Origin: Microbacterium sp.
GTDB taxonomy: Bacteria > Actinomycetota > Actinomycetes > Actinomycetales > Microbacteriaceae
Direction of reading: 5' to 3'
Assembly (NCBI RefSeq): GCF_031180975.1
Contig: NZ_JAPSLI010000005.1
Coordinates: forward strand, 124,001 to 188,000
DNA length: 64,000 nt
Both the position numbers and the translations under genes were made by a program. Positions within the stretch are counted from its first letter, which is position 1; the number at the start of each line of letters is the position of its first letter. The notes under the pieces were generated by a model. That model was not told where the DNA came from. It searched no databases and was given only the letters and a program-made list of their open reading frames with translations. Positions 44,781-56,877 of this stretch are shown piece after piece.

Positions 44781-45952
44781 AGCAGTACCTGTTCACGATC
44801 ATCCTGACGGCGGCGATCACGTTCGCGCTGTCGTGGGCGGTGTGGCGCCTGAGCCTGCGGTTCAAGCTCTACCCCGGCATCCGTGAACGGGACGTGCACA
44901 AGACCCCCACCCCGCGGCTCGGCGGTGTGGCGATGTTCCTCGGCATCTCCGCGGCAATCGGGATGTCCGCTGCGAACCCGTTCTTCGACCGGATGTGGGC
45001 GCCGCCGCAGACGCTGTGGTCGATCCTCGCCGCAGCCCTGCTGATCGCGGTGGTCGGCGTGGTCGACGACCTGTGGGACCTGGACTGGATGATCAAGCTC
45101 GCCGCGCAGTTCCTGGCGGCGGGCATCATCACCGTCGGAGGGGGCCTGCAGATCCTGTCGCTGCCGGTCGGCGACATGATCCTGGTGTCCAGCTGGGTCA
45201 GCATCTCGGTGACCATGTTCGCCATCGTCGTGGTGATGAACGCGGTGAACTTCATCGACGGTCTGGACGGGCTGGTCGCCGGCGTCTGCCTGATCGCGAA
45301 CGGCGTCTTCTTCGTCTACGCGTACATCCTCACGCGCGACTCCGGCGCGACCAGCTACTTCAACCTGGCCACCTTCCTGGCGGCGGTGCTGATCGGCGCG
45401 TGCGTGGGCTTCCTGCCGCTGAACTGGAGCCCAGCGAAGCTGTTCATGGGGGACTCCGGCGCGCTCGTGCTCGGTCTGCTGATGGCGACCTCCGCCATCG
45501 CGCTCACCGGACAGGGCGACGTCAACGCGTTCGACCCGGAGCGCTTCGGCCGCTCGCAGCTGCTCGGTGCGTTCATCCCGATCGTGCTGCCGCTGGTGAT
45601 CGTGATGCTGCCGCTGCTGGACTTCGGCCTCGCGGTGTTCCGCCGCATGCGCGCCGGCAAGTCGCCCTTTGCCCCCGATCGCAAGCACTTGCACCACAGG
45701 ATGCTGGACCTGGGGCACCGCGACCGCGACGCGGTGCTGATCTTCTATTCGTGGACGGCGATCATCTCGCTCACCGTGCTGCTGATGTACATCGCCAGCC
45801 GTGAGGACTGGCCCGGCGGCTACCTCGTCGGGGTCGCCTTCGGCGTGGTCGGCGTCATCGCGTGCGTGATCGTCACACTCAGCCCCACCCGCCACCTCCG
45901 CCGTCGCCGTACGGACGAGGCGGCACCGAAACCCCCGATGGAGCACCGATGA
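44777..45952 (+). CDS. Polyprenyl-phosphate sugar-1-phosphate transferase (WecA/TagO-like)
   Basis: A 391-residue membrane enzyme with about 11 helices. It has the acidic motifs of the MraY/WecA superfamily: VVGVVDDLWDLDW, NAVNFIDGLDGLVAG and the cytoplasmic DRKHLHHRMLDLGH. It transfers GlcNAc-1-phosphate or a similar sugar onto the lipid carrier for cell-wall polymers. The location upstream of the ATP synthase genes is usual in actinobacteria. GTG start overlaps the tsaC stop. Confidence 0.93.
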   Translation: MKQYLFTIILTAAITFALSWAVWRLSLRFKLYPGIRERDVHKTPTPRLGGVAMFLGISAAIGMSAANPFFDRMWAPPQTLWSILAAALLIAVVGVVDDLWDLDWMIKLAAQFLAAGIITVGGGLQILSLPVGDMILVSSWVSISVTMFAIVVVMNAVNFIDGLDGLVAGVCLIANGVFFVYAYILTRDSGATSYFNLATFLAAVLIGACVGFLPLNWSPAKLFMGDSGALVLGLLMATSAIALTGQGDVNAFDPERFGRSQLLGAFIPIVLPLVIVMLPLLDFGLAVFRRMRAGKSPFAPDRKHLHHRMLDLGHRDRDAVLIFYSWTAIISLTVLLMYIASREDWPGGYLVGVAFGVVGVIACVIVTLSPTRHLRRRRTDEAAPKPPMEHR

Positions 45953-46443
45953 CCCCCAGCCCCGTGTCCAGCACCCCGATCCTGCGGCGCACCCTGGTGT
46001 GGTCGGGCGTGAGCGCCCTGGTGCTCGCCGTCATCGCCGGAGGCGTCGGCTTCGCGGTCGCCGGCGGCGACGGCCTGCTCAGCGGCCTGCTCGGCGTGCT
46101 GCTGTCGGTGGTGTTCCTGGGGATCACCGGCGGCAGCATCCTGTTCGCGAACCGGTGGTTCGGCGACCCCATCTACGTGCAGCTGTTCTTCGCGATCGTG
46201 CTCGGCGGCTGGCTGCTCAAGCTCGGCATCTTCGTCGTCGTGATGATCGTGCTCAGCGGCCAGCCCTGGATCGTGCCGATGGTGTTCTTCCTGTCCATCG
46301 TCGCGGGCATCGCGATGTCGCTCGTGGTCGACGTGATCGTGCTGACCCGCATGCGTCTGCCCAGCGTCAGCGACATCTCCCTGCCCACCGAGGCGCCCGA
46401 GGACAGGGCCCCCGGGACCGGCCCGGGGGACCCCCGCGGCTGA
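45949..46443 (+). CDS. Small membrane protein before atpB, AtpI-like position
   Basis: A 164-residue protein with four predicted helices and an acidic, proline-rich C-terminal tail (PTEAPEDRAPGTG). There is no sequence hallmark, but position and topology fit the AtpI-like proteins found ahead of atpB, which help assemble the c-ring. The ATG overlaps the upstream stop by four bases, so it is translated with the transferase gene. The atpB gene starts about 106 bp further on. Confidence 0.7.
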   Translation: MTPSPVSSTPILRRTLVWSGVSALVLAVIAGGVGFAVAGGDGLLSGLLGVLLSVVFLGITGGSILFANRWFGDPIYVQLFFAIVLGGWLLKLGIFVVVMIVLSGQPWIVPMVFFLSIVAGIAMSLVVDVIVLTRMRLPSVSDISLPTEAPEDRAPGTGPGDPRG

Positions 46444-46549
46444 CTCGGCGCGCCGCCGATTCTGATAGGGTGGAGACCGTGCCCGCCGCTCGCCCTCGCG
46501 AGCGCTTGCGCTGTGAAGCACACGTCCGTCGTCGCCCCGGCTTCCGCCG

Positions 46550-47383
46550 GTGGCCCCGAAGCTGGAGCCCGCGCTGTCTAATCTCGCTGCGACCCTGATC
46601 CCTCGAACGGCCGCCGACAACGGCGGGTTCCACGGCCCGTCGATCGACGAGTTCTTCCCCGACGCGATCTTCACCATCGCCGGCATGGAGTTCAACCGAA
46701 TCCACCTGGCGCAGCTGATCTCGACCATCGCCGTCGTGCTCATCCTGTGGCTCGGCACGCGCCGCATGACCGTGGTGCCCGGCCGGTTCCAGAGCCTCGT
46801 GGAGATGGGACTCGGATTCGTCCGCACGGGCATCGGCCACGACCTGCTCGGCCGCAAGGACGGCGAGCGGTTCGCACCGATCCTCGTGACGATGTTCTTC
46901 ATGGTGCTGTTCATGAACATCACCGGCATCATCCCGTTCATCAACATCGCCGGCACCAGCATCATCGCCGTCCCGCTGCTGCTCGCCGTGATCAGCTACG
47001 TCACGTTCATCTACGCCGGCATGAAGAAGAACCCGCTCGGGTTCTGGAAGAACTCGCTGTTCCCGGCCGGTGTGCCGTGGCCGGTGTACATCATCGTCAC
47101 CCCGCTCGAGTTCATCTCGACGTTCATCATCCGCCCGGTGACGCTCACCCTGCGACTGCTGATGAACATGGTCGTCGGGCACATGCTGCTGGTCCTCTGC
47201 TTCGCGGCCACGCACTTCTTCTTCTTCACCGCAGGCGGCGGGTGGGCGGCGCTCGGCGCTGGAACCCTCGTCTTCGGCGGCGCCTTCACGGTCTTCGAGA
47301 TCCTCGTCGCCGTGCTGCAGGCCTACGTCTTCACCGTCCTGACCGCGATCTACATCCAGCTCGCGGTCGCCGAAGAGCACTGA
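46550..47383 (+). CDS. atpB: ATP synthase F0 subunit a
   Basis: A 277-residue membrane subunit forming the proton half-channels. FHGPSIDEFFPDAIF is the typical actinobacterial lead-in, and the essential arginine is in VTLTLRLLMNMVVGHMLL. LQAYVFTVLTAIYI is the last helix. The start is uncertain: GTG 46550 has no ribosome site, and TAGGGT (46467-46472) upstream may be the operon promoter. Confidence 0.95.
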   Translation: MAPKLEPALSNLAATLIPRTAADNGGFHGPSIDEFFPDAIFTIAGMEFNRIHLAQLISTIAVVLILWLGTRRMTVVPGRFQSLVEMGLGFVRTGIGHDLLGRKDGERFAPILVTMFFMVLFMNITGIIPFINIAGTSIIAVPLLLAVISYVTFIYAGMKKNPLGFWKNSLFPAGVPWPVYIIVTPLEFISTFIIRPVTLTLRLLMNMVVGHMLLVLCFAATHFFFFTAGGGWAALGAGTLVFGGAFTVFEILVAVLQAYVFTVLTAIYIQLAVAEEH

Positions 47384-47662
<279 letters not shown>

Positions 47663-47689
47663 TCCGCACCGACTTCTGAAGGAGACAGG

Positions 47690-48247
47690 ATGCTGAACGC
47701 TCTTGTCACGAACCTCGCGGCGGAGGGGGAGCAGACCAACAACCCGCTCATCCCCGCCTGGTACGACATCATCTGGTCGGCGCTGTGGTTCGTCGTCATC
47801 CTCTTCGTGGTGTGGAAGGTCGCGCTGCCGCGTCTGACCGCCATGCTCGACGAGCGCTCGGCCGCCATCGAGGGCAACATCGCCAAGGCGGATGAGGCGC
47901 AGAAGCAGGCCGAGGCCGCGCTGGAGGAGTACACCCGCCAGCTCGCCGAGGCTCGCGCCGAGGCCGGTGAGATCCGCGAGGCCGCCCGCGAGGACGGCAA
48001 GAAGATCGTCGCCGAGGCGAAGGATGCCGCAGTGGCCGAAGCCGCTCGCATCACCGCGGCCGCTCACGCGCAGATCGAGGCGGAGCGTCAGGCGGCGTTC
48101 GTGTCCCTCCGCAGCGAGGTCGGCACGCTCGCGATCGACCTCGCCGGTGGCGTGGTCGGCGAGACCCTCTCCGACGACGCACGCGCCACGGCCGTCGTGG
48201 ACCGCTTCCTGGCGGACCTCGAGGCCTCCTCGAAGGCGGCGCAGTAA
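47690..48247 (+). CDS. atpF: ATP synthase F0 subunit b
   Basis: A 185-residue peripheral-stalk protein. One membrane helix (about residues 26-45, IIWSALWFVVILFVVWKV) is followed by a long charged coiled coil. AAGGAGACAGG precedes the ATG. It overlaps atpH by one base. Confidence 0.96.
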   Translation: MLNALVTNLAAEGEQTNNPLIPAWYDIIWSALWFVVILFVVWKVALPRLTAMLDERSAAIEGNIAKADEAQKQAEAALEEYTRQLAEARAEAGEIREAAREDGKKIVAEAKDAAVAEAARITAAAHAQIEAERQAAFVSLRSEVGTLAIDLAGGVVGETLSDDARATAVVDRFLADLEASSKAAQ

Positions 48248-49035
48248 TGGGCAGCGCGACCACTCAGGCCCGGGCGGCATCCGTGAACGCTCTCGGCGCG
48301 ACCTCGGGGATCACCCTCGACGGCGCGGCGGAGCTGTTCGCGGCCGCCCGCGCTCTCGGGGAGTCGTCCCAGCTGAGCGGCGCGCTGGCCGACCCCACGG
48401 CACCGCCTGCGGCCCGCACCGCGCTGATCGACAGCGTGTTCGCCGGCGCTTCAGCGCCGGTGCGCGCGGTGCTGACCGCCGTGGTCGCCGAGCGCTGGTC
48501 GTCCGCGTCCGACCTCATCGACGGCGTCGAGGAGCTCGCCATCCGGGCAGCCGCCATCGCATCGCCGGGTGAGGACGTCGCCGGGGAGCTGTTCGGCTTC
48601 TCTCGTACTGTCGCGGCGAATCCGGAGCTCGAACTCGCCCTGGGCAGTCTGGTCGGCGGAGCGGACGCCAAGCGCGCGCTCGTCGAGCGTGTCCTGGGCG
48701 GCGCGGCCGGACCGGCCGCCGTGCTCATCGTCACCTCTCTGGTCCGCCAGCCACGCGACCGCCGCGTCCGCCGCCTGCTGCGTCGTGCGATCGACATCGT
48801 CTCCGCTCAGGCGGGACGCACCGTCGCCACCGTGCACACGGCGACCGCGCTCACCGACGCTCAGCAGGCCCGCCTGCGCGACGCGCTCTCCCGCCGCTAC
48901 GGGGGCGAGATCTCCCTCAACGTGGTGACCGACCCGAGCGTCGTCGGAGGCCTGCGCGTGCAGATCGCCGACGACGTCATCGACGGCAGCATCTCCGCCC
49001 GCCTCGCCGACCTTCGCCAGAAGCTCGCGAGCTGA
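48247..49035 (+). CDS. atpH: ATP synthase F1 subunit delta
   Basis: A 262-residue stalk protein, of the longer actinobacterial type. The OSCP-like part is toward the C-terminus (TATALTDAQQARLRDAL, DPSVVGGLRVQIADDVIDGSI). The N-terminal half is helical. ATG 48247 overlaps the atpF stop (TAATG). It is not fused to the b subunit, unlike in mycobacteria. Confidence 0.95.
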   Translation: MGSATTQARAASVNALGATSGITLDGAAELFAAARALGESSQLSGALADPTAPPAARTALIDSVFAGASAPVRAVLTAVVAERWSSASDLIDGVEELAIRAAAIASPGEDVAGELFGFSRTVAANPELELALGSLVGGADAKRALVERVLGGAAGPAAVLIVTSLVRQPRDRRVRRLLRRAIDIVSAQAGRTVATVHTATALTDAQQARLRDALSRRYGGEISLNVVTDPSVVGGLRVQIADDVIDGSISARLADLRQKLAS

Positions 49036-49089
49036 CAATGACTTGGCGCGGGGAACCGCGCGGACTCTCTCACATACAAAGGGAAGACA

Positions 49090-50730
49090 ATGGCAGAACT
49101 ATCGATCAGCCCCGACGTCATCCGTGACGCGCTGAAGGACTTCGCCGCCGCCTACGAGCCCACCGGGGCCGCGGCGACCGAGGTCGGCACCGTCATCGAC
49201 GCCGCCGACGGCATCGCGCACGTCGAGGGCCTGCCCGGCGTCATGGCGAACGAGCTCGTCACCTTCGCCGACGGCACCAAGGGCCTCGCGCTGAACCTGG
49301 ACGAGCACGAGATCGGTGTGGTCGTCCTGGGCGACTTCACCGGCATCGAGGCCGGCATGGAGGTCACCCGCACCGGTGAGGTGCTCTCGGTCCCGGTCGG
49401 TGACGGCTACCTCGGTCGTGTCGTCGACCCGCTCGGCAACCCGATCGACGGCCTCGGCACGATCGCCACCGAGGGTTCGCGTGAGCTCGAGCTGCAGGCA
49501 CCGGGCGTCATGCAGCGCAAGTCCGTGCACGAGCCGCTGCAGACCGGCATCAAGGCCATCGACGCGATGATCCCGGTCGGCCGCGGTCAGCGTCAGCTGA
49601 TCATCGGCGACCGCCAGACCGGCAAGACCGCGCTCGCGATCGACACGATCATCAACCAGAAGGCCAACTGGGAGTCGGGCGACGTCAACAAGCAGGTCCG
49701 CTGCATCTACGTCGCGATCGGCCAGAAGGGCTCGACCATCGCCGGTGTGAAGGGCGCGCTGGAAGAGGCCGGCGCCATGGAGTACACCACCATCGTGGCA
49801 GCTCCCGCCTCCGACCCCGCCGGCTTCAAGTACCTCGCGCCGTACACCGGCTCGGCCATCGGCCAGCACTGGATGTACGGCGGCAAGCACGTCCTGATCA
49901 TCTTCGACGACCTGTCCAAGCAGGCCGAGGCCTACCGTGCCGTGTCGCTGCTGCTGCGCCGCCCGCCGGGGCGTGAGGCCTACCCGGGTGACGTCTTCTA
50001 TCTGCACTCGCGTCTTCTCGAGCGCTGCGCGAAGCTGTCCGACGAGCTGGGTGCGGGTTCGATGACCGGTCTGCCGATCATCGAGACCAAGGCGAACGAC
50101 GTTTCGGCGTACATCCCGACCAACGTGATCTCGATCACCGACGGCCAGATCTTCCTGCAGTCCGACCTGTTCAACGCCAACCAGCGCCCCGCGGTCGACG
50201 TCGGAATCTCGGTGTCCCGAGTCGGCGGTGACGCTCAGGTGAAGTCGATCAAGAAGGTCTCCGGAACGCTGAAGCTGGAGCTCGCGCAGTACCGCTCGCT
50301 CGAGGCGTTCGCGATGTTCGCGTCCGACCTCGACGCGGCATCGCGTCGTCAGCTGGCGCGTGGCGCCCGTCTGACCGAGTTGCTCAAGCAGCCGCAGTAC
50401 TCGCCGTATCCGGTGGAGGAGCAGGTCGTGTCGATCTGGGCCGGCACCAACGGCAAGCTCGACACCATCGAGGTCGAGGACGTGCTGCGCTTCGAGCGCG
50501 AGCTGCTCGACTACCTGCGTCGCAACACCAAGGTGCTCGACACCCTGCGTGAGACGAACGTCCTCGACGACGACACCGTCGCGGAGCTGGAGAAGCACAC
50601 CGACGCCTTCATCCTGGAGTTCCAGGGCGGCAAGGGGCACGCCATCGGCGCCCCGGGTCACGAGGAGCACGGTGCCGCCGACGCGGAGGATGTCAACCAG
50701 GAGAAGATCGTCAAGGGCCGCCGCGGCTGA
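49090..50730 (+). CDS. atpA: ATP synthase F1 subunit alpha
   Basis: A 546-residue non-catalytic nucleotide-binding subunit. P-loop [10 protein letters not shown], and the DELSE-type segment reads [43 protein letters not shown]. The C-terminus is Gly/His/Glu-rich and somewhat longer than in E. coli. AAAGGGAAG precedes the ATG. Confidence 0.98.
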   Translation: MAELSISPDVIRDALKDFAAAYEPTGAAATEVGTVIDAADGIAHVEGLPGVMANELVTFADGTKGLALNLDEHEIGVVVLGDFTGIEAGMEVTRTGEVLSVPVGDGYLGRVVDPLGNPIDGLGTIATEGSRELELQAPGVMQRKSVHEPLQTGIKAIDAMIPVGRGQRQLIIGDRQTGKTALAIDTIINQKANWESGDVNKQVRCIYVAIGQKGSTIAGVKGALEEAGAMEYTTIVAAPASDPAGFKYLAPYTGSAIGQHWMYGGKHVLIIFDDLSKQAEAYRAVSLLLRRPPGREAYPGDVFYLHSRLLERCAKLSDELGAGSMTGLPIIETKANDVSAYIPTNVISITDGQIFLQSDLFNANQRPAVDVGISVSRVGGDAQVKSIKKVSGTLKLELAQYRSLEAFAMFASDLDAASRRQLARGARLTELLKQPQYSPYPVEEQVVSIWAGTNGKLDTIEVEDVLRFERELLDYLRRNTKVLDTLRETNVLDDDTVAELEKHTDAFILEFQGGKGHAIGAPGHEEHGAADAEDVNQEKIVKGRRG

Positions 50731-50748
50731 GCGCCCTGAGGAACTGAT

Positions 50749-53125
<2,377 letters not shown>

Positions 53126-53127
53126 TC

Positions 53128-53388
53128 ATGGCGCTCAACGTCCATCTCGTCTCCGCGGACGCGGAGGTCTGGTCCGGGCAGGCGAGCCTCGTCGTCGCGC
53201 GGACCGTCGAGGGCGAGATCGGCATCATGTCGGGCCACGAGCCGGTGCTCGCGATCCTCGCCCAGGGCGAGGTCCGCATCACCGAGCTCGACGGCTCGAA
53301 GGTGCTGGCCAACGCCCAGGACGGCTTCCTGTCGATGGAGGGCGATGAGCTCACCATCGTCGCCGGGAACGCGGCCCTGATCGCCTGA
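53128..53388 (+). CDS. atpC: ATP synthase F1 subunit epsilon
   Basis: An 86-residue protein, the short actinobacterial form that has only the beta-sandwich domain (IGIMSGHEPVLAIL) and lacks the C-terminal helical hairpin of E. coli. It inhibits or couples the rotor. It starts two bases after atpD and precedes a strong terminator. Confidence 0.96.
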   Translation: MALNVHLVSADAEVWSGQASLVVARTVEGEIGIMSGHEPVLAILAQGEVRITELDGSKVLANAQDGFLSMEGDELTIVAGNAALIA

Positions 53389-53405
53389 TCCGCCAGATAC
53401 GCAGT

Positions 53406-53468
53406 CGAAACGCAAGGCCCCCGAGCCGGCCCGCAGCAGCGGGTGACGCTCGAGGGCCTTGCGTTTCG
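53406..53468 (+). terminator. ATP synthase operon terminator
   Basis: A perfect 15-bp inverted repeat (CGAAACGCAAGGCCC at 53406-53420 and its complement at 53454-53468) begins 18 bases after the atpC stop. The 33-nt loop can pair further. Confidence 0.85.
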
Positions 53469-53486
53469 TACGTCGCAGGAGAACGA

Positions 53487-54233
53487 ATGAAGATCCTCCT
53501 CCCGCCGTCCGAGTCGAAGCGCCCCGGCGGCGACGACGCCGCGCTCGATCTCGGTGCACTCGCCCTGCCCCGGCTGCGCCCGCAGCGTGAGGCCGTGGTC
53601 GACGCGCTCGTGGCCCTGTCGGCCGACCGTGACGCCGCCCGGCGCGTGCTGAAGCTCAGCGCGCGCCAGCTCGGCGACATCGACGCCAACCGGATGCTGC
53701 GCACGGCGCCCACCATGCCCGCCGTGGACCGGTACACCGGCGTGCTGTACGACGCGCTCGGTGCAGACGCTCTCGGCGAGGCGGCCCGCCGCTGGCTGGG
53801 CGCGCACGTTCTCATCCATTCGGCGCCCCTCGGTCCGATCGGCGCCCTGGATCCGATCCCGGCGTACCGGCTCGCCGCGGGGACGTCGCTGCCCGGCATC
53901 CCGCCGCTGCGCCGGTTCTGGGCGGATGCCGTGACGGCATCCCTCGCCGAGGCGGCGTTCGTGCTCGACCTGCGCAGCGAGGCGTACGTCGCGCTCGGTC
54001 CCGTCCCGGCATCGGTGCCGTCGGCGTACGTGCGAGTGGTGACCGCGTCGGGGCGCGCCCTCAACCACTTCAACAAGCGCAGCAAGGGTGAACTGGTCCG
54101 CTCCCTCGCGGGTGACCCTCCCCCCGCCGGCTCGGGGCTCGACGAGCTGATCGCGTGGGGCGCCGCGCACGGTTGGACGCTGCGCCCCGAGCCCGGATCG
54201 GGTGGAGTGGTGGATCTCGTCATCCCCGGCTGA
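53487..54233 (+). CDS. yaaA: YaaA/UPF0246 family peroxide-stress protein
   Basis: A 248-residue protein. LLPPSESK at the start and ALNHFNKRSKGELVRSL near the C-terminus are the hallmark motifs; the fold is a helix-hairpin-helix DNA-binding type. In E. coli YaaA lowers free iron and damage after peroxide. CAGGAGAACGA precedes the ATG. It follows the ATP synthase terminator and has its own transcript. Confidence 0.9.
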   Translation: MKILLPPSESKRPGGDDAALDLGALALPRLRPQREAVVDALVALSADRDAARRVLKLSARQLGDIDANRMLRTAPTMPAVDRYTGVLYDALGADALGEAARRWLGAHVLIHSAPLGPIGALDPIPAYRLAAGTSLPGIPPLRRFWADAVTASLAEAAFVLDLRSEAYVALGPVPASVPSAYVRVVTASGRALNHFNKRSKGELVRSLAGDPPPAGSGLDELIAWGAAHGWTLRPEPGSGGVVDLVIPG

Positions 54234-54313
54234 GTTGCTGGTGAGCGGACACGCCGTGTGGGAGAGTAGGGGTGCTCCGGCGCAGCCCGGTGCTTCACGA
54301 GGAAGGACCTTCC

Positions 54314-54874
54314 ATGTCGAACGACGCAACCGGCCCCGCAGATCCGCGCCACGGTGATCCGTCCGGCGCGGCTCCTGGAATGCCGCCCGCACCCCCCACG
54401 AACTCCCAGCCGTCCGGGTCTCCTGTCCCGCCGCCCGCGCCGCCCGCGTACGGACAGTCCGCTCCCGGACAGCCCGCTCCCGGACAGCCCGGCTACGGCC
54501 AGCCGGCGTACGGGGTACCCGGCCAGCCCGGCTACGCCGGCCAGGTCCAGAGCAACATCACCATCAACCTCTGGCTGTCGGTGTTCTTCAGCTGGGTTCC
54601 CGCCCTGATCTTCTACCTGGTGGAGAAGGACAAGGTCCCGGCGAACTACCACCGCGCGAACGCTGCGAACCTGAACTACCAGATCGTGATCGTGATCGCG
54701 TATGCCGCGGTCGGCATCATCACGCTCCTCACGTTCGGGATCGGCGCGATCCTGTACCTGCTGCTGCCGATCGCGCAGCTGATCATCGGCATCCTGCACG
54801 CGATCAACGTGCCGGGTCAGCTCGCTGCCGGCCAGGAGGGCAAGTTCTACCTGGCTCCGAACTGGGTGAAGTGA
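54314..54874 (+). CDS. DUF4870 membrane protein with Pro/Gly-rich N-terminus
   Basis: A 186-residue protein. Residues 1-75 are low-complexity Pro/Gly/Gln (GYGQPAYGVPGQPGYAG), then three helices (about 82-175) with FFSWVPALIFYLVEKDKVP and the conserved HRANAANLNYQI. These small membrane proteins have no known function. GAAGGACC precedes the ATG; the gene ends at a hairpin. Confidence 0.85.
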   Translation: MSNDATGPADPRHGDPSGAAPGMPPAPPTNSQPSGSPVPPPAPPAYGQSAPGQPAPGQPGYGQPAYGVPGQPGYAGQVQSNITINLWLSVFFSWVPALIFYLVEKDKVPANYHRANAANLNYQIVIVIAYAAVGIITLLTFGIGAILYLLLPIAQLIIGILHAINVPGQLAAGQEGKFYLAPNWVK

Positions 54875-54899
54875 CACCGGCCGCCGCGGCGGCCTCCCC

Positions 54900-54931
54900 G
54901 AAGGACCCCCGGCTCCGGCCGGGGGTCCTTC
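54900..54931 (+). terminator. Hairpin terminator after the DUF4870 gene
   Basis: A perfect 14-bp inverted repeat (GAAGGACCCCCGGC at 54900-54913 and its complement at 54918-54931) has a TCCG loop. It starts 26 bp beyond the stop. Confidence 0.85.
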
Positions 54932-54969
54932 CGCATTCCGACGGTGCGGGATTCGATAACGTGGTTGTC

Positions 54970-55953
54970 ATGCTCACATCGCACCGCCGCGTCGGCGCCT
55001 CGGGTCTTGTCGTCTCCGCAGCGGGACTGGGCTGCAACAACTTCGGCAGATCAGGCACCGCCACCCAGACGCTGGATGGCACGCGCGAGGTGATCGACGC
55101 CGCGCTGGACAGTGGCGTCGTGTTCTTCGACACGGCCGACATGTACGGCGCCGAACCGGGCCTCAGCGAGACCCTGATGGGCGAGGTGCTGGTGGGACGC
55201 CGCGACCGGATCGTCCTGGCGACCAAGTTCGGTCACGACCGCGACATGGGCTACGACTTCCCCGGGGGCCGCGGCTCCCGCCGCTACGTGCGCCGTGCGG
55301 TGGAGGAGTCGTTGCGCCGGCTGCGCACCGACTGGATCGACCTGTACCAGCTGCATCTTCCCGACCCGCAGACACCGATCGCGGAGACCATCGACGCGCT
55401 GGACGAGCTCGTCGCGGAGGGCAAGATCCGGTACTACGGACACTCGAACTTCGCCGGCTGGCAGATCGCCGAGGCGGAGTTCACCGCCCGCGCGCGCTCC
55501 ACCGGCCGGTTCATCTCGGCGCAGAACCACTACTCGCTGCTGGCCCGAGCCTCCGAGCGGGAGGTGCTACCGGCCGTCGTGCGCTACGACCTGGGGTTCT
55601 TTCCGTACTTCCCGTTGAAGAACGGTCTGCTCACCGGCAAGTTCACCCGCGAGGGGGGACCGGAGTCCAGTCGGATCATGGCCACGCGGAAGCACATCTG
55701 GGCTGACGCGCCGTGGGACGCTCTCGACGCCTACGCGGGCTTCTGCCGTGAGCGCGGCATCACGATGCTGGAGGCCACCTTCGGGTGGCTGCTCGCGCAG
55801 CCTGGCGTGTCCAGTGTCATCGCCGGGGCCACCTCCGCCGCGCAGGTGCAGGCGAACGCGAAGGCCGCCGACGCATGGAAGCCCACGCCCGAGGATCTGG
55901 CGGAGATCGACCGCCTCTTCCCGCTGCCCGAGGACCCGGCGGACCGGATGTGA
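54970..55953 (+). CDS. Aldo/keto reductase
   Basis: A 327-residue TIM-barrel NADPH reductase. The catalytic tetrad is D54 and Y59 (FFDTADMYG), K86 (LATKFG) and H129 (LYQLHLPDP). GHSNFAGWQ and SVIAGATSAAQVQANAKA bind the cofactor phosphate. The substrate is unknown; the form is like the YajO/Tas group. TAACGT (54957-54962) lies seven bases before the ATG. Confidence 0.92.
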   Translation: MLTSHRRVGASGLVVSAAGLGCNNFGRSGTATQTLDGTREVIDAALDSGVVFFDTADMYGAEPGLSETLMGEVLVGRRDRIVLATKFGHDRDMGYDFPGGRGSRRYVRRAVEESLRRLRTDWIDLYQLHLPDPQTPIAETIDALDELVAEGKIRYYGHSNFAGWQIAEAEFTARARSTGRFISAQNHYSLLARASEREVLPAVVRYDLGFFPYFPLKNGLLTGKFTREGGPESSRIMATRKHIWADAPWDALDAYAGFCRERGITMLEATFGWLLAQPGVSSVIAGATSAAQVQANAKAADAWKPTPEDLAEIDRLFPLPEDPADRM

Positions 55954-56025
55954 GACCGCTGTCCACTACGATGACTTGGTACCTCGCCGTCGAATCGACG
56001 GCCGCCAGCGCGACGGAGACCGCCC

Positions 56026-56817
56026 TTGTCTGAAACGACCACGCAGACGCAGAGCGTCGGCGACGAGCTGCAGGTGACCTGGGCGGGCACCACCGACCGG
56101 GGGCGTCGCCGCGACAACAACCAGGACGCGTTCCTCGCCAAGTACCCGCTGTTCGTCGTCGCCGACGGCATGGGCGGGCATGCCGGCGGCGAGATCGCCA
56201 GCCAGAGCACGATCGCGCGCCTGGAGGCGATGGTGGATGCCGGTCAGGTGTCGCCCGGTGCGATCGAGGGCGCCCTGCAGCTGGCCGTGGACGACATCCA
56301 CAGTCACCCGGAGACCACAGACGAGGGAACGGGCACGACGCTGACCGGCGTGTTCCTCGACCGCACCGAGGAGGGGGAGTGGCGCTGGATCACCCTCAAC
56401 ATCGGCGACTCCCGGGTGTATCTCAAGCGCGACGACCGGCTGCTGCAGGTCACCACCGACCACTCCGTGGTGCAGGAGCTCATCGCCTCGGGCAAGATCA
56501 GCCCCGAGGAGGCGGACGGGCACCCGTACAGCAACGTCATCACACGGGCGGTGGGCGCCAGCGAGCTCGTCCCGCCGGACTACGTCGCCGTGGACCTGCG
56601 CGCCGGCGACCACCTCGTGGTGTGCTCGGACGGGCTCACCAAGGAGCTCACCGACTACGGCATCCTGCACTTCCTGCGCGAGAACCCCGACCCCGCCGCC
56701 GCCGTCGACGCCATGATGGACGCGGCGCTGGAGAACGGCGGTCGCGACAACGTCACGCTGATCGTGATCCGTGTGGACGCGGCCGATTCGTCCTCCACAA
56801 CGGAGCAGAACGACTGA
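56026..56817 (+). CDS. PP2C-family Ser/Thr protein phosphatase
   Basis: A 263-residue PstP-like phosphatase. Metal-binding aspartates are seen in RRDNNQDAFLAK, VVADGMGGHAGGE, VCSDGLTKEL and GGRDNVTLIVI. There is no membrane helix, so it is a soluble form. TTG 56026 has GGAGA upstream. It lies 60 bp before the FtsK/SpoIIIE gene; in type VII secretion loci phosphatases of this kind can accompany EccC. Confidence 0.92.
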   Translation: MSETTTQTQSVGDELQVTWAGTTDRGRRRDNNQDAFLAKYPLFVVADGMGGHAGGEIASQSTIARLEAMVDAGQVSPGAIEGALQLAVDDIHSHPETTDEGTGTTLTGVFLDRTEEGEWRWITLNIGDSRVYLKRDDRLLQVTTDHSVVQELIASGKISPEEADGHPYSNVITRAVGASELVPPDYVAVDLRAGDHLVVCSDGLTKELTDYGILHFLRENPDPAAAVDAMMDAALENGGRDNVTLIVIRVDAADSSSTTEQND

Positions 56818-56877
56818 ATCCGGGTCGGGCCTGTGGACAGGCCCCGCCGCGCCGCCGGCGTGCGCTGCAATGGTGCG

